Shown here in pieces: positions 43,645 to 50,411 of a stretch of DNA of 50,411 nt. The stretch is taken from contig JAFGWS010000017.1 in the NCBI GenBank assembly GCA_016937035.1, positions 1 to 50,411 of the forward strand. The letters run 5' to 3'. Numbering within the stretch: the stretch's first letter is position 1; each line of letters begins with the position of its first letter. Position numbers and translations under genes: made by a program. The stretch is from Pontiellaceae bacterium (GTDB lineage Bacteria > Verrucomicrobiota > Kiritimatiellia > Kiritimatiellales > Pontiellaceae). The notes beneath the pieces were generated by a model. That model was not told where the DNA came from. It did not search any database and saw only the letters and a program-made list of their open reading frames with translations.

Positions 43645-45372
43645 TTAAATCCGTTCACGCGTTTCGATGCCCAGCAGAGAAAGCCCCTGCTTAAGCACTT
43701 TCGCCGTAACACGGCAAAGACGGATTCGGCTTTCACGAACCCCCTCTTCCGCTTTCAGGAAGGGTACGTTTTGATAGAAGCTGCTGTAAATCTGAGCCAG
43801 GTCGTAGAGATAATCGGCCAGAATATTGGGGCGATAATTTTCCGCCGCCGCCTGAATGGCGGTCGGGAACCGCGTAAGTTTAACCGCCAACTTACGCTCG
43901 ATTGCCTGCTCAATATGGATTGGGTGATCGCTCAGCTCCATATCCGGATACTGCGCATGGTACTTATCATACACCGAAGAGATCCGCGCGTAGGCATACT
44001 GAAGATACGGCGCGGAATTGCCCTCCATATTCAGCGCCTTCTCCCAGGTAAAGGTCACAAGACTCTGCGGATTCTGGCTCAGGTCGGTGTACTTAATTGC
44101 ACCGATCCCGATCGCCTTAGCCAAATCCTTCTGCTGCGCCTCCGACATTTCCGGGCTGCTCTTCTTCACCATTTCGAGCGCACGCGCCTCCGCTTCGTCC
44201 AGCAATGCGACCAACTTAATCACATTGCCTTCGCGCGTTGAGAAAGTCGCCTCAGGAAGGCGCATCAACCCAAACCAGACGTGCACGAGATTGGCCTCCA
44301 TCCCCAGCTTTTTCGAGATGGTGAAAAACTGGCGGAAGTGCAGCTGTTGGCGCTCATCCGTCACATAAATAATGCGATCGGGACTAAACTCCTCAACACG
44401 CGCCTCCACGGTCGCTAAGTCCGTCGTGGCATAGTTGTATCCGCCATCGCTCTTACGAACGATACAGATCGGCATTCCGTCCTCTTCTAGATCCACAATC
44501 AGCGCGCCGTCACTCTCCTTCGCCAGCCCCTTTTTCTCCAGCGACTGAATCATGCCCGGCAAACGATCGTTATAAAAACTCTCGCCCCGATAGAGATCAA
44601 AGCGCACATCCAGACGTTCGTAGATGGTATTGAACTCCTCGATGGAGAGCTCGATGAATTTTTCCCATAGCGCACGGTTTTCGGCATCGCCCTGCTGGAG
44701 TTTTACCAGCTCCGCCTTGGCCTGATCGCGCCAGGTTTCATCTTCTTTGGAGCGGTTATAGCTCGCCACATAAATCCGCTCCAGCTCCTCCACCGGGGCC
44801 TCTTTCAGCGCCGCCTCATCCGCAAAATTACGGAATCCGATGAGCATCAGCCCAAACTGAGTTCCCCAATCGCCGAGATGATTATCCGCAATCACATTAA
44901 ACCCGCGAAAGCGGAACAGACGATCAATCGCGTTGCCAATCACGGTTGAGCGGATGTGGCCGATATGCATCGGCTTCGCCACGTTGGGACTGGAATAGTC
45001 GATCACCACCGTTTTGCCGTCGCCCACCTGCTCGACACCCAGATGCGGATCGGACTCCAGCGACTGCACATATTCCGACAACGCCGCATTACTAAGGAAA
45101 AAGTTAATAAATCCCGGCCCTGCAATCTCAATCTTATCCACAAAGTCAGGCAGCTCCGCCGCATCGACAAATTCCTGAGCAATCTGACGCGGAGCCCTCT
45201 TGAGCGTGCGCGCCAGCTCCATCGCCGCATTGCACTGATAGTCGCCGAACTTTTCATTATTCGTCGGCGAAACACCCAAGTGAACTTCCGTATCGGCCAA
45301 ATCGAAAACCGACTTCATGGCCTCAGTCGTCCAAACCGAAAGGCGCTCCTCAAAAGTAGAAAGTGACTGCAT
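43645..45372 (-). CDS. argS: Arginyl-tRNA synthetase
   Basis: The 575 residues contain the class I motif in SSPNVAKPMHIGHIRSTVIG (HIGH), DNHLGDWGTQFGLM, the KMSKS-equivalent STREGNVIKL, and the C-terminal anticodon-binding helices ending AKVLKQGLSLLGIETRERI. The class I lysine loop here is replaced by STREG, as in many ArgRS. GGAGAG six bases before the ATG at 45372 fixes the start; the frame is open eight codons further up. No adjacent functional partner. Confidence 0.96.
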   Translation of the reverse strand: MQSLSTFEERLSVWTTEAMKSVFDLADTEVHLGVSPTNNEKFGDYQCNAAMELARTLKRAPRQIAQEFVDAAELPDFVDKIEIAGPGFINFFLSNAALSEYVQSLESDPHLGVEQVGDGKTVVIDYSSPNVAKPMHIGHIRSTVIGNAIDRLFRFRGFNVIADNHLGDWGTQFGLMLIGFRNFADEAALKEAPVEELERIYVASYNRSKEDETWRDQAKAELVKLQQGDAENRALWEKFIELSIEEFNTIYERLDVRFDLYRGESFYNDRLPGMIQSLEKKGLAKESDGALIVDLEEDGMPICIVRKSDGGYNYATTDLATVEARVEEFSPDRIIYVTDERQQLHFRQFFTISKKLGMEANLVHVWFGLMRLPEATFSTREGNVIKLVALLDEAEARALEMVKKSSPEMSEAQQKDLAKAIGIGAIKYTDLSQNPQSLVTFTWEKALNMEGNSAPYLQYAYARISSVYDKYHAQYPDMELSDHPIHIEQAIERKLAVKLTRFPTAIQAAAENYRPNILADYLYDLAQIYSSFYQNVPFLKAEEGVRESRIRLCRVTAKVLKQGLSLLGIETRERI

Positions 45373-45396
45373 AAAATCTCTCCGTCGCATCCGCAT

Positions 45397-45620
45397 AAAA
45401 TGAATAAAAGGGAGCGCAGACTATGACCCGCTCCCCGAAAAATCAATCCTCAATCCCAACACACACCAATCCTGCATGTTTCTCCAATCAATTCAATACA
45501 GGCAGGGAAAAAGCATTTCGAGAATGGGTGCTTTCCCCGTGAAACAGGTTGTGCAATCTTCGTAGAGGAGTTCCGCCCCCAGCGGGCAGACCGGGAGCGG
45601 TTCATCATTCTGTCCAAAAA
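45397..45620. other. Gene-free stretch upstream of argS
   Basis: I see no supportable gene here. It includes two near-copies of an ATCATTCTGTC(C/G)AAAA motif at about 45603-45637 and a short GC-rich inverted segment near 45575. The argS promoter should lie in it, but no clear -35/-10 pair stands out. Confidence 0.4.
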
Positions 45621-45755
45621 TCATTCTGTCGAAAATCCATGCACCCAAGCTTCGCGTCTTGCGGTTGAATCGATTCCACTTTTCGTGTCGTTCGTGATCA
45701 GCACATAAACGCCCACCACGATAACCAGTCCGTCAACAATCCAACCTCTTTTCAT
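45621..45755 (-). CDS. 44-residue single-pass membrane peptide
   Basis: MKRGW opens the peptide, followed by one hydrophobic stretch (IVDGLVIVVGVYVLI) and a polar tail with several charged residues. GGAGGGGTGA directly before the ATG is an excellent ribosome binding site. It is too short for most gene callers. The layout is that of many small inner-membrane peptides, but no family is recognised. A GC-rich hairpin (AGCCC...GGGCT) lies just upstream. Confidence 0.5.
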   Translation of the reverse strand: MKRGWIVDGLVIVVGVYVLITNDTKSGIDSTARREAWVHGFSTE

Positions 45756-45911
45756 TCACCCCTCCGATACCAGAAAGCCCCGCAACAACAGGGCTGTTTC
45801 TGTGCAATTAATCAAATAAACATCTTTCATAGGACCGACCCGACCCATCTCGCAATGCCAGCTTCAATGAGGCCTTTCCAGACAATCTTGATTCTTGAGA
45901 CCCCGACTTCC

Positions 45912-45926
45912 TACGTGATTACTGGA
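45912..45926. repeat. Left direct repeat flanking the AT-rich orphan gene
   Basis: TACGTGATTACTGGA recurs as TACGTGATTACGGGA at 46438-46452, with one mismatch in 15. The two copies bracket the orphan gene at 45943-46398. Confidence 0.55.
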
Positions 45927-45942
45927 TTGACCTTTTGGTCGC

Positions 45943-46398
45943 TCAATTTCTAAGACAAATAAATTCATAGAGCGCACATGCAAAAGTCAGCTGATATGGA
46001 AAAGGCATACTTCCATTATCTTTAAATAATAACATGAAATCATTTCTCATATATTCAATCGATCCAATTTGATTATCATCCAGATAGAGGTTTAGTGACT
46101 TATTATTGGAATCACTAATTGAATACATACCTTGGTCTGAACTAAATTTACCAAAATAACCTTTCATAATGACGTATCCGAGACGTGGATACTTTCCTAT
46201 CTTTTCCCCATTAAACTCAACATTATTACGTACTTTCAGCAAGCGTTGCTTTTCCTCGTACACGTCGTATCCGACAAACCTTGGTTTAAAACGATAGGAC
46301 CCAGAATACTTACCTGATACTGTAATATTAAAGATAAGCAAACCGCTTGAGCTCATAATATACTTAGTTTTTATTGCATCATCCAATATTCTTTCCAT
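45943..46398 (-). CDS. AT-rich orphan gene, hypothetical protein
   Basis: The 151 residues have no signal peptide. A beta-rich pattern repeats (SGLLIFNITVSGKYSGSYRFKPRFVGYDVYEEKQRLLKV, NLYLDDNQIGSIEYMRNDFMLLF), which could suit a tubby/LURP-one-like barrel, but this is only a guess. Codon use is strongly AT-rich compared with every neighbour, and direct repeats flank it, which suggests acquisition by transfer. The start at 46398 has a weak AAAGAG site. Confidence 0.6.
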   Translation of the reverse strand: MERILDDAIKTKYIMSSSGLLIFNITVSGKYSGSYRFKPRFVGYDVYEEKQRLLKVRNNVEFNGEKIGKYPRLGYVIMKGYFGKFSSDQGMYSISDSNNKSLNLYLDDNQIGSIEYMRNDFMLLFKDNGSMPFPYQLTFACALYEFICLRN

Positions 46399-46437
46399 TT
46401 TTCTGCTCTTTTCTGCGTAGACCTAAAACTTCGGTTT

Positions 46438-46452
46438 TACGTGATTACGGGA
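46438..46452. repeat. Right direct repeat flanking the AT-rich orphan gene
   Basis: This is the second copy of the TACGTGATTAC(T/G)GGA repeat, 526 bases from the first. Confidence 0.55.
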
Positions 46453-47033
46453 CGGATCTCTTTTCCAACCCCGTGTCCTATTATTACATCATTTTGATTT
46501 ACGCCTATCGGGAAAGGCGCCAGCCCGAGCATTGCGTCATTTTTTCTTTTTGTTGCCTGCAAAAAGGGGTGAGGTCGCCTAATTCGTCATTTTGATTTTC
46601 AGATTGCATAATGCTCCCATTTTTGTAGCTCGGGCGGCCGAATCGTCGAGAGTCCTTTTGCGGACATAGAAACGCAAAAAGAGTGAATTCTCAATACATT
46701 TCCAGACCATGTTACATAATCTTCAGTCTTTCCGTCTTCATCTTTCGCTGGAACGATGAATGGACTCCCTCTCTTCTTTACAACACGACGAGGGCGACAC
46801 GTCTACGCCGACGATACATTTCCTCGAGTGGAGAAATGGAGGTCGCAGAGCGACAAACTTCGATGATTATCAGACGGGACAGGGCCAAACAGTTAGGTTA
46901 AGGCATCATAGGCCACTCGTCTCAAAATGAGCCGGCTTCTCGATTGCGCCGACCGACATTCTTCTCTATAAACTAAACCCTGCGTTCGGACCGCAAAAAG
47001 TTAGGGGCAGAACCGCATTACGAAGCAGGCAAC
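46453..47033. other. Gene-free stretch upstream of the YggU-like gene
   Basis: No supportable gene is present. There are two copies of a (C)ATTTTGATTT motif near 46490 and 46588 and short inverted GC segments, suggesting a decayed repeat element. A 72-codon open frame from 46683 lacks a ribosome binding site and convincing composition. Confidence 0.4.
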
Positions 47034-47333
47034 ATGGATTGGTTTGAGAAAAAAGAAAACAGCATCATTATCAACGTTCGCGTGGTGCCGCGCGCGGCAA
47101 AGGATGGCGTGGCGGGCCTGTTGGGAACCGAAGCGCTTAAAATCCGTATTCAGGCTCCGCCTGTCGAAGGAAAAGCAAACACCTACCTGGTTAAATATCT
47201 CTCCAAGCGCTGGAAAATCTCCCGCTCCGACATTGAAATTCTCGCGGGAGAAACGGGAAGAAACAAGCGCATCCGAATCAGTAATCCGTCTCCGGCGCTG
47301 CTGGAAGAACTAAAAACGCTGAGCAGCAACTGA
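47034..47333 (+). CDS. YggU/DUF167 family protein (UPF0235)
   Basis: The 99 residues show the family core IIINVRVVPRAAKDGVAGLLG, LKIRIQAPPVEGKANTYLVKYLSK and SDIEILAGETGRNKRIRI. The fold is known, but the role is not. The start ATG has only a weak upstream purine stretch. It precedes the EF-G paralogue by a 400-base gap. Confidence 0.92.
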   Translation: MDWFEKKENSIIINVRVVPRAAKDGVAGLLGTEALKIRIQAPPVEGKANTYLVKYLSKRWKISRSDIEILAGETGRNKRIRISNPSPALLEELKTLSSN

Positions 47334-47725
47334 AAGCCCAAAGCCTCCGCTGTCGCTTCAAGAGCAGTTGTTATCCGCTGATTGCACCGATAAGCTGAAG
47401 AAAATCAATTGGTTTGATAGACATAAACACATAAGTCTGTTCCTCAATAAGATCCGCACCCATCTGCGTGATCGGCGGTTGATCTCCAATAAACAGAAAA
47501 ATTACAGAAATGCGGACTTTTCAGGGAAAAGATTTGAACCCCTGCCCGCGAATGCGTATTTTGGATACTTCCTGCTAGATATGTCACGGCAGAAGACGGG
47601 AAAGGGGTGAAAGCCCTGAATGGATAGTAGAAGGGTTGCTGGTTGATGGAGCGTTTAAGATGAGTATCTGAGATTCCTGTCAACAAACAACTGAGAACCG
47701 AACAACTGCGTGCTCAGCGCGCAAT
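47334..47725. other. Gene-free stretch before the EF-G gene
   Basis: I find no gene, tRNA or clear promoter. A segment near 47528 (GATTTGAACCCCTGCC) looks like a tRNA T-arm on the - strand, but no complete cloverleaf can be built. A run resembling the GGTTGCTGGTTG heptamer class appears near 47635. Confidence 0.4.
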
Positions 47726-47738
47726 TAAGGAGAAGAAT

Positions 47739-49772
47739 ATGAAAAACATCCCCATTGATAGTGTCCGCAACTTCGCTCTAATGGGCCACACTGGTAGTGG
47801 GAAGACCTCACTGATCGACAGCATTCTATTCAAACTCGGACAGGTGGATCGGGTCGGTTCTCCGGAAAACGGTACCAGTGTGGCAGATTGGACGGACGAA
47901 GAAAAGGCACACAAAATCTCCATTTGGGCCAAGCCGTTCGACGGCGTTTACACGGCCGCCAGCCGCAAAATTCGACGCCTTGTTATGATCGACACCCCCG
48001 GCTTCGCCGACTTTATCGGGGCTATGGTTACCGCCGCAGAAGTCACGGATGCTGCACTGATCACCGTCGATGCCTCCGCCGGCATACAAGTCGGGACCCA
48101 GCGTGCATGGAAAGCCGCTGAAAAACGAAATCTCCCGCGCGGCATCGCCATTACGTGTCTCGATAAAGACGACACCGATTTTCAAAAAACACTCGCCGAA
48201 ATCAAAGAACGCTGGGGCGACGAGCGCTGTATTCCGGTGGTTCTGCCGACTTCCGACGGGAAAGCCATAGACATTCTCAACTGCCCGGATAATGAAGTTC
48301 CGGATGAACTGAAGGATCGTGTTAAGGCGATTAAAGACCACCTGATTGAGTTGGCTGCCGAGACCGATGACAAGTTAATCGAAAAATATTTCGAAGGCGA
48401 AGAGCTGACAGCAGACGAATTCTCCGACGGCCTGCGCAAGTCCGTGCACGATGCGCACCTGATTCCTGTATTTGCCACTTCGGTCAAAGCGGACATGGGC
48501 GTAAAAGAAACCATGGATTCCATCTGCCGGCTCTTCCCCTCGCCGCACGACTATCCGGTCACCTGCGCTGAAGGCAACGAAATTTCCGCTGAAGAAGATC
48601 AGCCCTTTTCCGGTCTGGTTTGGCGCTGCTTCAGCGATCCGTTTATCGGCCAGATGACTTTTGTGCGCATCTATAGCGGCGTCCTCAAACCCGGCATGGA
48701 AATCTATAATTCCACCAAGGACGAAAAGGAAAAGATCAGTACCATCCTCTATGTAGACGGGAAGAAAACCACGGAAGCACAAGAAGCCAAAGCCGGCGAT
48801 ATTGTTGCACTCACTAAGCTCAAAAACACGTTCCTGAACGATACGCTATGCGCAATGGGCAGTAATATTAAATTTGAGCCGATTGTCTTTCCCTCCCCCG
48901 TCACCGCATACGCCGTCGAGCCGAAGAACAAAGCCGACGCCGACAAAATCGGCCAAGCACTTCACCGCGCTACGGACGAGGATCCGTCGATTCGTCTTGA
49001 CCATAACGCCGAGACTCACGAGTTGGTCCTCTGGGGCATGGGCGATATGCACCTCGAGGTCACACTGGAGCACATTAAAAACCGCAGCAACGTAGATATG
49101 ACCCATCACACACCGAAAGTGGCCTATAAGGAAACCATCACCGGCAGCGGTGAAGGCCATTATAAACATAAAAAGCAGTCCGGCGGGCGTGGACAATATG
49201 GGGAGTGCTACGTGCGCGTACGCCCGAAAGCCTCTGAAGAAGAGGAATGGTTCCTCAACAAGCTGGTCGGCGGCGCCATTCCCGGCAACTTTGTTCCGGC
49301 CTGCGAGAAGGGCTTTTTGGAAGGTCTCGAAAAAGGTCCCCTAGTCGGCTCTACCGTGATCAACCTGCAGGTTGAACTCTACGACGGCTCCTATCACGAT
49401 GTCGACTCCTCCGAAGTTGCCTTCAAGATTGCCGGCTCGCGCGCCCTGCACGATGCCATGGACAAGGCCAACCCCGTCCTGCTCGAACCGATCATGACCG
49501 TTAAAGTGATCGTCCCCGATCAGTTCATGGGCGACATCTCCGGCCTGCTCAACACCAAGCGCGGACGCATTCTCGGAATGGGTCCGGAGGACGGGCTCCA
49601 GACGATCACTGCCGACGTACCGCAGGCGGAAATGTTTAAGTTCTGCTCCGAGCTGCGTTCCATCACCAGCGGACAAGGCTCCTTCGAAATGAACTTTGCC
49701 CGTTATGAGCAGGTTCCCGCTCACCTGGCCTCCAAGATTATTGAAGCCGCCAAAACGGAAAAGGAAGAGTGA
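47739..49772 (+). CDS. fusA: Elongation factor G-like GTPase (EF-G paralogue, FusA2 type)
   Basis: The 677 residues have all five EF-G domains: P-loop GHTGSGKTS, DTPGFADF switch II, domain II (FSGLVWRCFSDPFIGQMTFVRIYSG), domain IV (GRGQYGECYVRV, GGAIPGNFVPACEKGF), and domain V (MTVKVIVPDQFMGDISGLLNTKRGRI). Two features mark it as a paralogue of the FusA2 class, not housekeeping EF-G: P-loop GHTGSGKT where EF-G has GHIDAGKT or similar, and AHKISI where EF-G has RGITI. The G4 motif reads TCLD where NKxD is expected. TAAGGAG precedes the ATG by seven bases. A strong terminator follows. Confidence 0.88.
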   Translation: MKNIPIDSVRNFALMGHTGSGKTSLIDSILFKLGQVDRVGSPENGTSVADWTDEEKAHKISIWAKPFDGVYTAASRKIRRLVMIDTPGFADFIGAMVTAAEVTDAALITVDASAGIQVGTQRAWKAAEKRNLPRGIAITCLDKDDTDFQKTLAEIKERWGDERCIPVVLPTSDGKAIDILNCPDNEVPDELKDRVKAIKDHLIELAAETDDKLIEKYFEGEELTADEFSDGLRKSVHDAHLIPVFATSVKADMGVKETMDSICRLFPSPHDYPVTCAEGNEISAEEDQPFSGLVWRCFSDPFIGQMTFVRIYSGVLKPGMEIYNSTKDEKEKISTILYVDGKKTTEAQEAKAGDIVALTKLKNTFLNDTLCAMGSNIKFEPIVFPSPVTAYAVEPKNKADADKIGQALHRATDEDPSIRLDHNAETHELVLWGMGDMHLEVTLEHIKNRSNVDMTHHTPKVAYKETITGSGEGHYKHKKQSGGRGQYGECYVRVRPKASEEEEWFLNKLVGGAIPGNFVPACEKGFLEGLEKGPLVGSTVINLQVELYDGSYHDVDSSEVAFKIAGSRALHDAMDKANPVLLEPIMTVKVIVPDQFMGDISGLLNTKRGRILGMGPEDGLQTITADVPQAEMFKFCSELRSITSGQGSFEMNFARYEQVPAHLASKIIEAAKTEKEE

Positions 49773-49785
49773 TATCGCAGATACG

Positions 49786-49863
49786 CTGAAGCGTGAACTA
49801 CAAACCACGTGAACAGATAAGTTCGTAGTTCAGCAAAGCAGTTCGTAGTTCAGCCTTTAGGCT
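49786..49863 (+). repeat. Palindromic GTAGTTCAGC-type repeat after the EF-G gene
   Basis: CGCTGAAGCGTGAACTAC is followed by two copies of GTTCGTAGTTCAGC, the second extended by a CCTTTAGG palindrome. The first unit is an imperfect inverse of the later ones. It looks like a dispersed intergenic repeat. Confidence 0.65.
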
Positions 49864-49864
49864 G

Positions 49865-49899
49865 AAAAAAAGGGGCAGGCCCAACGCCTGCCTCTTTTT
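49865..49899 (+). terminator. Terminator after the EF-G gene
   Basis: A long stem (AAAAAAGGGGCAGGC with GCCTGCCTCTTTTT, one mismatch) surrounds a five-base loop and ends in a T tract. The matching A tract on the other side would also allow termination of the opposing truA transcript. Confidence 0.88.
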
Positions 49900-49910
49900 C
49901 GGCAGGGCTC

Positions 49911-49953
49911 GTTCGCTGAACGAGCCACGGACGCCTCGGAGAGGCGTCCCTAC
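49911..49953. repeat. Palindromic repeat before the truA stop
   Basis: GTTCGCTGAACG and GGACGCCTCGGAGAGGCGTCC are two adjacent short palindromes between the EF-G terminator and truA. They are of the same general kind as the repeat at 31883. Confidence 0.6.
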
Positions 49954-49963
49954 CTCTCACAAA

Positions 49964-50411
49964 TCAATAAAACACCTTCCAGAGAAAAAGTCCATGCGGC
50001 TGGGCGGTGGGCACCACCGCCGTGCGGATTCCGTGGTCGAGAATATCGTGAACCGATTCGGGCATCAGATCGCCGATTCCGACGCGCACCATAAAACCGG
50101 CGAGGCTGCGGACCATTTTGTAGAGGAAGCCGTTCCCCCGAACCTCCAACGTAATATCTGCGCCGTGTTTCCGCACATTGAAGGAATGAATCGTCCGTAC
50201 GGTCCCATTGAGCTCCCGCTTCGGATTCGCGGAAAAAGGCGCAAAGTCGTGTTCTCCCTCCAACAATTCCGCCGCACGCCGCATTTTTTCCACGTCCAGC
50301 CGGCGCCCTTCCTGCAGATAATATAACCGCTTCGGCGGCGGAACAAGGAGTCCGTTGTAGATAAAGTAACGATATTCCTTCCCGACAGCGCTGAAGCGCG
50401 CATGAAAATCG
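49964..50411 (-). CDS. truA: tRNA pseudouridine synthase A, 3' part (truncated by the window edge)
   Basis: TruA makes pseudouridine at positions 38-40 of tRNAs. The frame is open through the right edge, so only about 148 C-terminal residues are seen: FHARFSAVGKEYRYFIYNG, GEHDFAPFSANPKRE, and NGFLYKMVRSLAGFMVRVGIGD, all TruA signatures. The catalytic Asp lies upstream, outside the window. An apparent internal ATG at 50293 is not the start. Confidence 0.93.
   Translation of the reverse strand, partial: DFHARFSAVGKEYRYFIYNGLLVPPPKRLYYLQEGRRLDVEKMRRAAELLEGEHDFAPFSANPKRELNGTVRTIHSFNVRKHGADITLEVRGNGFLYKMVRSLAGFMVRVGIGDLMPESVHDILDHGIRTAVVPTAQPHGLFLWKVFY

Noticed and set aside
46683..46901. A 72-codon open frame in the gap before the YggU-like gene
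   Set aside because: There is no ribosome binding site, the composition is unlike the real genes nearby, and no recognisable domain is present.
47500..47560. A T-arm-like GGTTCAAATC on the - strand
   Set aside because: The stem would be mostly G-T pairs, and no acceptor stem or anticodon arm fits; perhaps a chance match or an old tRNA fragment.

Overview
This looks like the chromosome of a Gram-negative bacterium of the PVC superphylum, most likely Kiritimatiellota or a close Verrucomicrobiota relative. The assignment rests on the combination of LpxC, a secretin operon, a PEP-CTERM protein, a huge secreted protein rich in thrombospondin type 3 and beta-helix repeats, and the many short palindromic or tandem repeats between genes. 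No rRNA or marker phylogeny is in view, so it is an inference. I saw no tRNA, rRNA, CRISPR array, transposase or prophage.

Region 1 (1-2.7 kb): a small basic protein, shikimate kinase and a membrane-anchored TPR protein on the + strand converge on a KamA-type radical SAM enzyme on the - strand. Region 2 (2.77-20.5 kb, - strand): a secretin operon. In transcription order it encodes a stand-alone GspE N-domain-like protein, PilM-, PilN- and PilO-like proteins, a small PilP/GspC-like protein, a secretin, and a ~3980-residue subtilisin-like protein. That last gene carries three parallel beta-helix cassettes separated by TSP3 arrays. No ATPase motor domain or pseudopilin is nearby. Region 3 (20.6-23.9 kb): YjbQ and a divergent LpxC on the - strand, then MurJ on the + strand.

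Region 4 (24.0-33.0 kb, + strand) is the best candidate for an undescribed system. A PLD-nuclease/SNF2-helicase fusion overlaps a Fic gene by ATGA. Next comes a 1329-residue Eco57I-type adenine methyltransferase, which overlaps an unknown helical protein by ATGA, and the run ends in a 36-codon stub with a perfect ribosome binding site. A 59-codon ORF on the opposite strand at the end of fic carries the Fic-inhibitory motif. Two palindromic repeats sit in frame inside the methyltransferase gene. The set reads as a restriction or defence island built around methylation plus a nuclease-helicase.

Region 5 (33-37.4 kb): Dabb protein, hypothetical, ruvA, trpD, ygiQ. Region 6 (37.4-41.6 kb, - strand): nucleotide-sugar genes rmlA, rmlC, gmd and fcl, with a four-helix-bundle gene wedged between gmd and fcl and flanked by inverted 7-bp repeat tracts. 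Region 7 (41.7-43.3 kb): two secreted proteins, one with a PEP-CTERM signal. Region 8 (43.6-50.4 kb): argS, a 44-codon membrane peptide, an AT-rich orphan gene between direct repeats, a YggU-like protein, an EF-G paralogue, and the 3' part of truA running off the window.
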